This document shows, piece by piece, positions 22,501 to 33,000 of a DNA stretch of 64,000 nt. Position 1 is the first letter of the stretch. Each line of letters begins with the position of its first letter. The translations under genes and the position numbers were made by a program. The notes beneath the pieces were generated by a model that was not told the DNA's origin, ran no database searches, and saw only the letters and a program-made list of their open reading frames with translations. Location: assembly GCF_019175385.1 (NCBI RefSeq), contig NC_083341.1, positions 21,708,203 to 21,772,202 on the forward strand, read 5' to 3'. This stretch comes from Lycium barbarum (Eukaryota; Streptophyta; Magnoliopsida; Solanales; Solanaceae).

Positions 22501-25500
22501 TAACTGTTCAACTAATAATCTATTTGCTGATAAGTAGGTTTTTGACTAATGTACTTCTAAATAAACTCAAATTCATACCCAAAGCAAGGGACACCCTCAC
22601 AATTAAAATTAATTTTCAAAATCTTTCTGCAAACAGAAATCATGAAAATGAGAAAAAAAGGGATACGCAGCTAAGAACCACTATAAATCTGACAAAGAAA
22701 TAAATATTACACGAGTTAAGACTTGGGCAGAAATCAACCAATTTCCAGGCTGCACAAAAGAACAACCAAGAAAAGATTCAAATCACTGTGCAATATGTAA
22801 ATTAACCAACCCTCATATATTTCTAGAACCAACCGATCAGGCAACTACACTAGTCAGATGGATTCCTGAAGTGCTGGAATTTAGTAGACAATTACTGATC
22901 AGTTGAGAATAATTTGAGCTCGACTTTAGGACTTCATGCTTGGCAGATAATTGTTCCAATAAAGTACTAAAAATTTGATTAAGGAAGCGAAAGTTTCTAA
23001 AAAGACTAGTACCTCATTGGGTATTCGTGCACACATACAACTATATCAACATAAGAAAGCTTTCTCCCTGTATACATCTTTCATTGTTCAGCGCAGCTCA
23101 TGTGGTAATGCATGGTGTAAGCATTAGCTTGCTGCCACAACTTCCAATCTCATGATTGTAAGGTGATTCTCAAGTTTTTTCCTTAACCGAAGGAGCAGAA
23201 TAGAGATTAAAGACAATCTCGCCAACCCAAGATTTTTTTTTTTTTTTTGACTATCTAGATATAAAGACGAAAGTTTAAACTCAGGCTAAATAACTTCAGC
23301 TAAATGATGCTAATATGATCATCAAGAAAAGAGAAACCTGAATATTTGAAAATACAAACAATTAATTGCAGTGATCCTCTTCATGGTTCTTGATATATTT
23401 CTATTATAATATCTCTAGAAACAAAGAGCAAGAGATCATCCAAATTGAAGTTACTACGTCATTTCTCAACAAAATCTAAGGCCATGACTGAATAAAATAT
23501 GGCAAAATGAGTCCAGAGACATAAGCGCTACGCATCTCTTTTTCATTCATACATGCAATCAACTAATACCACCTTCTATATCATCGTTTGGTCCATTTCT
23601 ATCAGTTATTATTGCTTAGGAATCAAATAAGGCTCAATCTAAGAATAGATCTTTCACATTTCAAAAGATTATAGTAGTTCTCAGAACACTTGACTTATTT
23701 TTTGAACTTCTTTTTAGTGTCATGAAAAAATGTGACTTACTTTAGCATCTCAGCGAAACTCATAGCTTCATCAATTCCTGGAACTGCATTCGCCAAATCT
23801 GAGAAAAAACCGTCCACTCCTTCTGAACCGCCTTCTTCATTCTCTATAGTTGGATCAACTTCCTAAAGAACAAAACTTCATCATAAAATCATTACCCCAT
23901 AACAGCACATCGGAACAAAATTGACCATAAACTGAAAAAGCAACATAATTTGACAAATTGTGTGTAAAGCTCACTCTTTGAACTCACTGAAATACATTAC
24001 ACTCGACAACAAGTATTGCTCAAAAGTTAAGAGGGTCAAGCTTCAATTCCAAATAAACAATGTCTCTTTCCCCTCGCGCCCCATCCCACCCCACCAAAAG
24101 TAGTAAAAAGGAAAAAATAAAAATACAGTGGTATAATTATACTTTTGTCATTTATCATAATTTCTCTACACTTCCAGCAATTAATCAATAACATTGAGGG
24201 TGAATTTAGTTGGAGGAATGTTTCTCATGGAGAACATGTTCTCTAGAAAATGATTTACCTTAGAAAATCAACTTTTGGATTATTTTCTAGTGATTGGTTG
24301 GGTATAAAAGCAGGTAACAAATGGTAATGGTACGAGGTGCACGATAAGTATAGAGTTAACTTCTACACACTGTAAGTACTAAAAAAAACTTTGCACTGAC
24401 AAATCACCTAAAAGAAAATCATAGATAACTAAATAAGTGGAACTAGTTACATGAAAATTAAAGCAGACAGCCTGCTATAACATGTATAAATTATACAGAT
24501 ATTGTAAAATTTTGTTCCATTATAAATGCATATAAGTTAAAACCTAAGATATCAAGGTCAGAGTTTGGGTAATAATAAATAACAATACACATTGATTGAG
24601 ACGACAAATTACATGGAGTAACAAAATAATTTTCAAGTCAAGAGTGGAGAAATTGTACTACTTATAATGAAAAATGCTTTCTTGTACAAGTCATGTTACA
24701 ATATCGTTCAGTTGAACTCAGTAACTCTGGCTCAAACCATGTATTTGTATTAAAATTTGCATTTAATATCTACAAATAGTCTATTCAAAACACAGCAAGC
24801 AAAAATAAAATTGTGATTCAAAACTCATAAACTAAGAATTCTGGTTTCTCCTCCGGTAAAAAACAACTACAACAATAACATACACAGTGTAATCCCATCC
24901 GTGGCGGAGCCAGGATTATCACTAAAAGGGTTCAAAATATGAAAAAGTAAATGCACGAATAGAGTTTAACATCTACTATATATGCATAAAAAATAATTTT
25001 AATCATGTATAAATAGTGTAATTTTCATCCAGAAAGGGTTCGGATGAACCCTAGCCCTACCTGGCTCCACCCTAAATCCCCAATGGGGTCTGAGGAGGGT
25101 AGGATATACCAAACCTTAACCCTACGTTTATGGGGGCAGAGAGGCTGTTTTCGAAGGACGCTCGGCTCAAAAGAAACGTAACCGAAGCAGGATTATAAGA
25201 AAGAACGGTAACAAAACACCAGAAACTAAATAAGATACAACGTAATAGGGAATACCATGGCGTACAAATTGGTGAAACCATTAACGACGGTTGGAGTTTT
25301 AGCGAAACGTTGTTGAAATGCATCGCTAAGATTGTGAGCTGGATCAGTTGATATTATTAGAACTGATGATCTGACTTGTGAAAGAAGGATCCCCAGTACT
25401 GAGCTGCATGTTGTTTTCCCTACACCACCTTTTCCACCTACAAATACCCATTTTAATGTGTCTTGTTCCATTAGGTTACGTACTGTGCCTTCTGGAAAAT

Positions 25501-25519
25501 CTGGATTACTCGAAGCCAT
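19536..25519 (-). CDS. GET3: GET3 ATPase (tail-anchored protein targeting), copy A, intact
   Basis: Seven exons with GT-AG borders: 25519-25256, 23862-23741, 21761-21611, 21414-21304, 20629-20491, 20350-20235 and 19718-19536. Phases all match, giving 361 residues, close to plant GET3a. Motifs: deviant P-loop [10 protein letters not shown] (28-37), switch [11 protein letters not shown] (57-66, with the catalytic Asp at 59), [17 protein letters not shown], switch [10 protein letters not shown] (142-149) and [20 protein letters not shown] in the client-binding region. GET3 (ArsA/TRC40 family) is a cytosolic homodimeric ATPase that hands tail-anchored proteins to the ER GET receptor. I see no Cys-x2-Cys zinc pair. 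Intron 1 holds a SINE with a MITE inside it. Copy A differs from B at a few residues: F instead of L at 8, E instead of K in TLEEGLAK, T instead of A in exon 7, and C instead of S as last residue. Confidence 0.95.
24866..25200 (-). mobile_element. TS-type SINE in GET3 intron 1 (copy A), split by a MITE
   Basis: The left piece (CAACTACAACAATAACATAC then AGTGTAATCCCA, 24866-24898) and right piece (GGGGTCTGAGGAGGG to CTCGGCTCAAAAGAAACG, about 25083-25183) together make a TS SINE like the one at 15716. It is present in all four GET3 copies, so the insertion predates the amplification. Confidence 0.8.
24901..25071. mobile_element. hAT-like MITE inserted in the intron-1 SINE (copy A)
   Basis: Left end GTGGCGGAGCCAGGATTATC and right end TACCTGGCTCCACC are inverted repeats. 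The host SINE sequence AATCCCA is repeated approximately on both sides (about 24891 and 25074). Present in copies A-D (35521, 41246 and 51271 equivalents). Confidence 0.8.
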
Positions 25520-26125
25520 TAATATTAATTTATATATAGTGTATGGTTGATTATTTGGCTAGTAGTAGTAGTAGTAATTGAGAAGAGTAGTGTCAAAGCA
25601 TTTGATGATGCAGGGAGTTTCTTCTTTGATGATGATTCATTTTGAGGCTTAAATCGAAATGTTTAATCCCATGGGTAACAAAACTGATAATAATCAATTT
25701 ATTGTTTGAAGAATATAATTACGTACGTTGAACTCCAATTTCCTTTTTTGTTTAATTTTCTTATTTTTCTCCTATTTGTGAGTTTGACGCGTGTTTTAAC
25801 CGAAATACGACGTGAAAATCTCATATGTGCATAATTGAAGATTAAATGGCTAGGTGAGTGTTCTTTTTTCTATTTTTTTTTTGATCTACGATACTTCATT
25901 TGTGTGAACTTATTTCTTATTTACATTTAATAAAAATAATTAGGGAGAAATGGTTTTTTTTGATCCTTTATAAAAAAAATTAGTTTTATGACTCTTTTAT
26001 CAGGGTCTGGAAAAAAAAAACATATAAGAGATCTGAAAAGTCTATTTTTTAATTCAAATTGTAAAAGGGCAAGAGATCTTATGGCATATTCAAGGCTACA
26101 GGTTTAAAAAAAAATCATATTTCTT

Positions 26126-26406
26126 AGAGCCTGTTTGGATGGGTTTAAAAAAAGCAGCTTATAAGCTGAAAACAACTTACAAGCTAAAAAAAAAAGTTGG
26201 GTTAGCCCAACTTATTTTTTTGGCTTATAAGCTCTTTTCAGCTTTTAAGCTGCTTTAGATAAGCTAAGTCAAAGGGGTCCAATTATTTTTTTGGGCTTAT
26301 TTTAAGTACAAAATAGCTTATAAGCTGGCCAGCAAAACACTCAAAAAAGCTGAAAACACCTTATAAGCTATTTTCAGCAACTTATAAGCCAATCCAAAGG
26401 GCTCTT
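26126..26406. mobile_element. MITE with AGAGCCTGTTTGGAT ends (copy A)
   Basis: Starts AGAGCCTGTTTGGATGGG and ends CCAATCCAAAGGGCTCTT. The interior is packed with AGCTTATAAGCT palindromes. The same element is at 36751-37036 (B), 37466-37734 (inverted, palindrome arm) and 52497-52778 (D), so it was present upstream of GET3 before the amplification. Confidence 0.8.
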
Positions 26407-26512
26407 AATCTTCATCTCCAATCAAATATGTTCACATAAATTAAAGCGAATAAAGTACATAAACAGAATTGAATTCACATTTATATGGGGGAAACTCCTA
26501 CCAGTAGTATTA

Positions 26513-26542
26513 CCAGGTGGCTTTCCAAACAGGCTCTAAGAG
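26513..26542. other. Tandem-duplication junction A/B with filler
   Basis: Copy A follows the ancestral flank (as seen at 52880 in copy D) up to 26512. It then has about 24 bp resembling a MITE end (CCAAACAGGCTCT), and enters copy B at TAAGAGAAATAAAATAGAC (26537). TAAGAG is also at the left edge of copy A (16126-16131). This is the breakpoint of the ~10.4-kb tandem duplication. Confidence 0.75.
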
Positions 26543-27062
26543 AAATAAAATAGACAAGTATTTTCTCTATCATATATAGGTGTGAAGCAAGCGGGATCTT
26601 TAAAGCAATAAAAGCTAAGGAGGCCACATATGTAACTCCTCTCATTGTGAGTAGAGTGAAACCTTTCCTTTCTCATTTTTTTAGTGCCAGGAACAATCCA
26701 ATTGAATTTTCAATTTTATGAGTAGTAAGACACTAAGACCTCAGACTTTGACACTTTACTCTTAGTTGGCAAATCATTGGTGAAAAATAAAATCTCCTAC
26801 TCTCTTACGGTTTGAATGGAAGAAAATAATTTTTTTCAAATCTCTTTTTTTTTTTTTAGATCACTTATGTGTAAACAAACAAAGATCTCTTGTAAAAATA
26901 TCATAAAACTAAATAAAGTTTATAAAGGACCAAAAATTCAATTCTCCCAAATATTGTGGCAACGAGGAATTCATCATGGTTATTTTGGTAAAGAGAAATT
27001 CGTCTGGATCCAAATACTTAAGACTAATCACAGTCTTCGAAACACACACACAGACATATAGG

Positions 27063-27082
27063 TATGTATATATATATATATG

Positions 27083-27130
<48 letters not shown>
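27063..27130. repeat. TA/TATG microsatellite
   Basis: About 25 or more TA units with a few TG interruptions just downstream of the atpD-like copy B. The equivalent in copy A (near 16525-16545) is a short CA/TA run. Confidence 0.95.
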
Positions 27131-27132
<2 letters not shown>

Positions 27133-27349
27133 AAATTCAGTACATTTATATAAGGGAAACTGTAGCGACGAATAAATTCAATACATCTACTTTTTCATCA
27201 ATTCAAATATAACACACTTTTAGCAGAGTCAATTGTAGATCAAGATTATACACAACATATTCGTCACACATACATGTAAAAAAAACAAAAAATTAACACA
27301 TATATAAAGAGCAGAATTCACCTGACTCTAAATCTTGAGTTCGCATTAA

Positions 27350-28084
27350 TCACATAACAAAGGATTTTGACCTCTTCTTATCATCAACCAAATTTCTTAC
27401 CTTAACCTTAACTTTTTCAGCCCCACTAAACTCTTGTAACTTGTTAGCTATTTCAAAGATTTCACATTTTTCCATTTTCACCTTAGATGAAACCAGCACA
27501 ACTTGTGTCCCACAAAGTTGATCATAAATCCTCTCAAATTCCATCAACACTTCATCCACAATCCCCACTTTCTTTTTCTCCACCAAAAGTTTCACCACAC
27601 TAACCAAATATTTATTAAATTTCCCTTTAGACAGTATCTCTTTAAGAACATACCCTTTTTCTTTATTTTCCACAAAAGGGTCTGTCATAATAGCACTTAG
27701 TTGTTCATTTCTTAACCATTTTGATAACCTCCTTACATCTTTTTCAAGATTTTCAAGTGAGTTGTTACACTTAGCTATATCTATAAGTGCTGTAGCATAA
27801 CCACTTGAAGCTCTAGTATGAGCTGTTTGATGATGCCTTAAAGAAGGTTGTTTGTGAAGTGGATTTTTAGATAGAGATGGGAAATTAGTAGTAGGGAAAT
27901 TGCAAGTTTTTTTGTGTGTAAAAGAGTTGGTTTTGTTTGAGATTAATGAAGTTGGTTTTCGGAAATTAAAGTGGGATGATGAGGAAGGTGGTGTGTATGG
28001 ATTCTTGAAATTGTAGAAATCAGCAGAGTTTCTACGGATGGTTGGAACTTTAAGTGAAGAAACTGAGGTAGAAATAGTATCCAT
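27350..28084 (-). CDS. Plastid ATP synthase delta (OSCP-family)-like protein, copy B
   Basis: Single-exon frame of 244 residues, the tandem duplicate of 16771-17508. It keeps the Ser/Thr-rich transit-peptide-like N-terminus, the SSGYATALIDIAKCNNSLE and IMTDPFVENKEKGYVLKEI blocks, CGTQVVLVSS and an early C-terminus ending KSFVM. Changes against copy A are mostly conservative (for example KLQEFSGAEKVKVKVRNLVD), suggesting both were under constraint. As in copy A, the canonical AtpD C-terminal segment is absent, so a normal role in ATP synthase is uncertain. The upstream region differs, with part of a MITE deleted. Confidence 0.8.
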   Translation of the reverse strand: MDTISTSVSSLKVPTIRRNSADFYNFKNPYTPPSSSSHFNFRKPTSLISNKTNSFTHKKTCNFPTTNFPSLSKNPLHKQPSLRHHQTAHTRASSGYATALIDIAKCNNSLENLEKDVRRLSKWLRNEQLSAIMTDPFVENKEKGYVLKEILSKGKFNKYLVSVVKLLVEKKKVGIVDEVLMEFERIYDQLCGTQVVLVSSKVKMEKCEIFEIANKLQEFSGAEKVKVKVRNLVDDKKRSKSFVM

Positions 28085-28239
28085 TAGAATTAATTTTGGT
28101 AAGGAAGGAAGAAAGGCGAAGAAGAGATACTCATATAAATTGATAAAAATGATAAAAATGGTCTCTGTTGTTTGAAGGAAGGTTGGGTTTTGGGAATTTA
28201 AGCTTGCAAAAAGTTAACACTTTTAGTGTCTGTTATTTA

Positions 28240-28487
28240 CTCCCTCCATCTCAATTTATGCGTTACTATTTTTCGCTTTTTTAGAATTAATTTAATTAAA
28301 TTTTGAAGCTAAATTAAATTAACTTAACATTTTAACATTAAAATTTATATATTTGAAAACTACATGAAAAATACTATACGTTGCAGCTTTTCTCATATCA
28401 ATTTGAGAAAAAAAAATACATTTTAAAATGTTAGCTAAAGTTCATAGAAACAATGAAAAAATGCCACATAAATTGGGAAAGAGCGAG
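28240..28487. mobile_element. Stowaway-like MITE, copy B
   Basis: Starts CTCCCTCCATCTCAATTTAT and ends with CATAAATTGGGAAAGAGCGAG, flanked by TA. Orthologous to 17709-17952, so the insertion predates the tandem duplication. Confidence 0.8.
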
Positions 28488-28879
28488 TAACAATTTTTGT
28501 TCGTTAGATTTCGCAGAAACAATGAAAAAAAAAAAGATTCAACCATAAACACCAACAAATTCTCATTAAAGACTATACTAGACACTAAGAATATATTTAT
28601 AAAAATAGTAGACATTACACCTCAAAACATTGCACGTGACTCTAGAAGTAAATCAAAAATAGTAGAAGCTAAAAAAGTTATACCTCTGAATGTGAGTTTC
28701 CGCTAATTTTAGTTTTTTTTTTCATAATTCATGTCAAATCTAATAGATGAATTAGGTAAATATTTGACGAAGACTAAAAGTGTTATCTTTTGACAAACTT
28801 AAAAGATCAAAATTGTTAAGTGTATACTTAAGGGACTATTTTGAATCTATCCTCAAACATAAGGGACTAACTTTGTTAG

Positions 28880-30086
28880 TTTCTCATCTGAAATTTGTGG
28901 TGGAAAATTGGTGACGACAAACCAAGGATAATTTCTCAGCCACCAGTTGATCTACTGTCAAAGCTTCTTTTGGGCCTTGTAATTCCAGGCCCAGGGAATT
29001 GTACTTGAACTTGCCCCATAATAACTTTTTTGGCCCATTGATTTACTGAAGCTTGTTGGTTGTGGCCTACCCTGAAACTGCCAAATGCCAAATCTATGGT
29101 GTGGAGATTGTACATAGAGTGCGAAATATCACTGGATTACTTAGAAATAATTTTCTTTCTGTGTATTTGGGATGCCCAACTCCAATTAATTAAGCTTGCT
29201 TACATTGCTAGTTTCAACACGAATAATGGATAAAACCTTACTCACACCGGATGTTTACATCAAGCCATAGATACATGACATATGTTTGTATATAACATTT
29301 TAGTACTTAACCATGGTTAAATAACATGTATATTCGCCTTATTAAATCACTTAATTACAATAAGCTTACACGATTTGGTGTAAAAAAACTAAGTGCGAGT
29401 AGATATTTACCCCGAATAAAGGAGGGTTGTGGTGAGCTGGCAACCACTATAAAACTAGCAAATTCATGATAAATCCCCACTATACAATTTTGTTTGATGT
29501 TGGTCTGAGATAATTAAACAGAGAAATATGATTAATGATAATTTATATAGTCAAATATTTGGGTTATGGGAGAAGTGGGAAGCCTATTTAATGATTTGAT
29601 GAAAAAGGTAATGGATAAGGCTATATGCTTAGCAAAATAAACCCTTTTCACTTGTATTGTAAGGTAGTCTTGACATCACATCTGTTGCAAAGTATTCCCA
29701 TATGATTATCTTTACTTTAGATCCACCTAAAAACAATCCTGGAGCAGTTGTTTACGTAAAAGACTAGATTGATATGAGTTATAGGATAAAAACAACTTCT
29801 CCTTTTTGGTTCACGAAATATAAGCGTTCCCTTTGACGGAACAATTCTTCAAGAATTTTGTTTTCCAATATTTCTTGATAAAATAAGGATTTGGTAGTTA
29901 TAACTTACAAATCCAAGATCTTTGTAAGATCCTAATCATCCACTACCTCAAAGAAGCAGCATATTGTAAGACCAAGGAGCTAGATTTATTGCCTTCTGGA
30001 TAGCAATGAATGAAACAATTATACATCCTCAAAGAACACGATAATTTGTTCAATGGCACTATTTCCCCAACATTTGAAAAGTCTTT
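28880..30086. other. Spacer between the atpD-like gene and the GET3 3' end (copy B)
   Basis: No gene is visible. It is nearly identical to 18330-19535 in copy A. Confidence 0.5.
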
Positions 30087-33000
30087 CTAAGATTGAACCT
30101 GATTTTTTCCTTTTCTAATTTTTTCATATTCTGCTTCAGCATCTTTCAACTGTTCTTTCAGTTTGGCTATTCCACTCTCCAACTCTTCCGCTGAACAACG
30201 CGCACGAGAAGGTCGGTATGGTGTTAGAAAATGATACTTGAAAGCTTTCAGAGCTTCAACACCACAAACCTAACCAAAAAAAAGAAATTAGTAATGTGAA
30301 TTGCAATTGGTTTGACAAGAAATATCAGGACCAATTTCCATGATTTCCTTGCTAGGAAATACTTTACCCCCCCCCCCCCCCCACCCCGGTGCGGAGTTTA
30401 AGAAATTAAATGGAGTAAGACTTTTTACATGCAAGTTTAGCATATGTCACCAAAATTATCCTTTTAAATGAGCAATGGTGAGAGTTTGACATGTCTTTTT
30501 ATGTTCTCTGTACTTATAAAAGAAGATGAACTTTATATAACTTGTCTCCCATAAATCACATCATTAAGGGTAAATTAGGGATCCTAATATTAAATAGTTT
30601 TCAGAAAGAGAAATGTGTCATTCTTTGGGGACAAACTAAAAAGAAAAGTGCAGAAGGAGAACCACTTAAATACCATAACCTTTGCATCAGGAATGAGCTA
30701 GAAATGTATAATCTAACATGGTCATAGCATAATGCACTAGCTCCATGTTACAAATTAGATAAGATTTTATCGTCAGTGCCTTCTTTGATTGCACCACAAA
30801 AAAAAGGGAAAAAGAGAGGTACGTATATGTGTTTCTGAGAGGCAGGTATTTTCATACCTCTTGTGGTAGCAATGGCAGCTTGGTAATATTGAAGTCGTCA
30901 TATAACGTGTAGAACTGATCCAAGTACTTCTGTTGCATCCGCATTCTAGCCTTCAGCAACTGGGATTCAACAACTGAAAACAGTCACAAGTCCAAGAATT
31001 ATGTTGTCTCTTGCATAGGAACATAATATCATAAACAAAGTGAGATAGACGAAGAAAACAGATTAATATGGAAAGGCAATCGAGGAATCACTAGAAGAGG
31101 GAGAATTGTTTACCTTCTACATCAAAGAGCACTTGGTTAATTATAATGTTGTGTGTATCAATCTCAAACCTAGTGAGTTCCTGAACAAGTCTTTCAGTCT
31201 CATATAGAGAGAGGAATTCCGGAATGCAAACACAAACAAATGTCGTCATGTCCTGCAAGAAAAGTGGTGCTAATTTATAAGCAGAAAATAGAGTCACAAC
31301 ACCAACAACATAGAGTAAGTAAACAAATAACACAGGGAAAGTATTCAGCCATTAGAAAGAATCACTGTAAGGAACTTTCCCTTGCCCTGCACAGGACAAG
31401 AAGTTGGTTCCATCAATAAAAAGTCCAAATAAATTGGATCAACAGGCAACAATAGCTGATTTCCTTTTGGTGTTTGATTTTATTTTCTAAATAGTTGGAC
31501 ATAAAGCACATATGTATATATAACACATATTGCACTCCATCACAGTAGATTTCTCCAGAATCAAAATAAAAAGATGGGCAGAATATGTGTTCTGTATATT
31601 TATGTGCTTTCATCCAACTATTAATATACTCCTTTTTTCTAATTCAAAAAATAAGAAAATGTTGAGTGTCAAGTAAGGACTTTAAATTAAATGATTAAAT
31701 ATTCTGGATTAAGAAACTAATTTCTACTGAAAGAAAGGTTTCACATATATTGTTATCGAAACTACAAGGCTCAGATAATGCATGACCGTCTGAGCTCAAA
31801 TTTTCTACGATTTGTCCATTGCTGCCAAGCCTATAGAAAATGCATGACCTTATGAACTCTGGACTAATTTTGTCACTATGGTTCCCATTTGTAATAATAA
31901 ATGACCATTATAAGGAACACTCTTACTGGATCCTTAAATTGTCTGTTCACTTGTTCAATAATATCCCTCATGGCTTCAAGCTTGCCGAGAATTGCATCCT
32001 CACCAAATTCATCGTCAACACCAAAGATACGAGTCATCTGCGATTAACGGTACTTTGTATTAATGATAATATTCAAAAACATATCAATCCACGTCCTACA
32101 ATCTGCCTCGAACTTTCAGGCTTGCAGATGAGACAAACAATAATTTTGCACACATTTCCAGTAATCCCTTATACTTCAAAAGTGGAAATGAAAAGTTCTC
32201 TCCTTTTTCTTTTTCTGAGGGAAGGGGCTGTTACCTGACTTAGCACACCACCAAATTTGCTCTTCAAACTCATTATTTTGGCAAGCCCTTTCTCTAGTGT
32301 CGACGGGAACTGTAACAGCCGGAGAGTGTGTCCCGTTGGTGCTGTATCAAACACTATTACAGAGTAATCCATTGTTTTCACCAATCTAGAAAGAAGCAAA
32401 TCGAACGAAACTGAAATCCAAATGATAAAGAAAACACCAGAAGTGTAAATATAACCAGAAAACAAAAGTTTGTTTTTGCTTCTAGATCTCAAACAAATAG
32501 CATATAAGCACTATTAATGTACCATAACAGGATGAAACTTGGCAATGAAAAACGTTGCAAAGATGTTCAGCTATCTATGATTCGGATGTCCAGGAAAGGA
32601 AGAAGCAACAATGAGCACTTTGAATTGGAATAAAAGTAAACCCCACAATCCAGTTTAACTTATAACTGGCACCTATTCCGAAATAGAACCACTTTGTGCA
32701 ATTCGGTAGCTCTTTATATACTATGAACTACAGCCAGTGCCCTGGCTCTAAAACTCCAATCTTAGTTTGCCCACGCTTGATCCCAAGAGCCTCCTAAACA
32801 CCAAAGACTTGGTATAATTTTACTCAACCATGCTATAAAAGAAGATAACGGGATGCAGTAATGAAGCGAGTGAACTTCTCCACTACTAAAGTTATTATTT
32901 TTATAATTGATATAGAGCACTTTGTTTAACAAGGTTAACAGTGGAACAAAAATGCAGTAATAGTAATTAGTCTTAGACGTCTTTTGATGAGTCTTAAAAA

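Larger units (their letters stand above)
16126..26512. repeat. Duplication unit A (atpD-like + GET3)
   Basis: This block repeats in direct orientation at 26537-37160 with an offset of 10.41-10.62 kb. Both copies share the atpD-like gene, the spacer and the whole GET3 gene including introns and nested transposons, so the duplication happened at DNA level. Differences are scattered substitutions and small indels, for example 70 bp present only in A near 16246-16315 and about 180 bp present only in B near 26775-26950. Confidence 0.95.
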
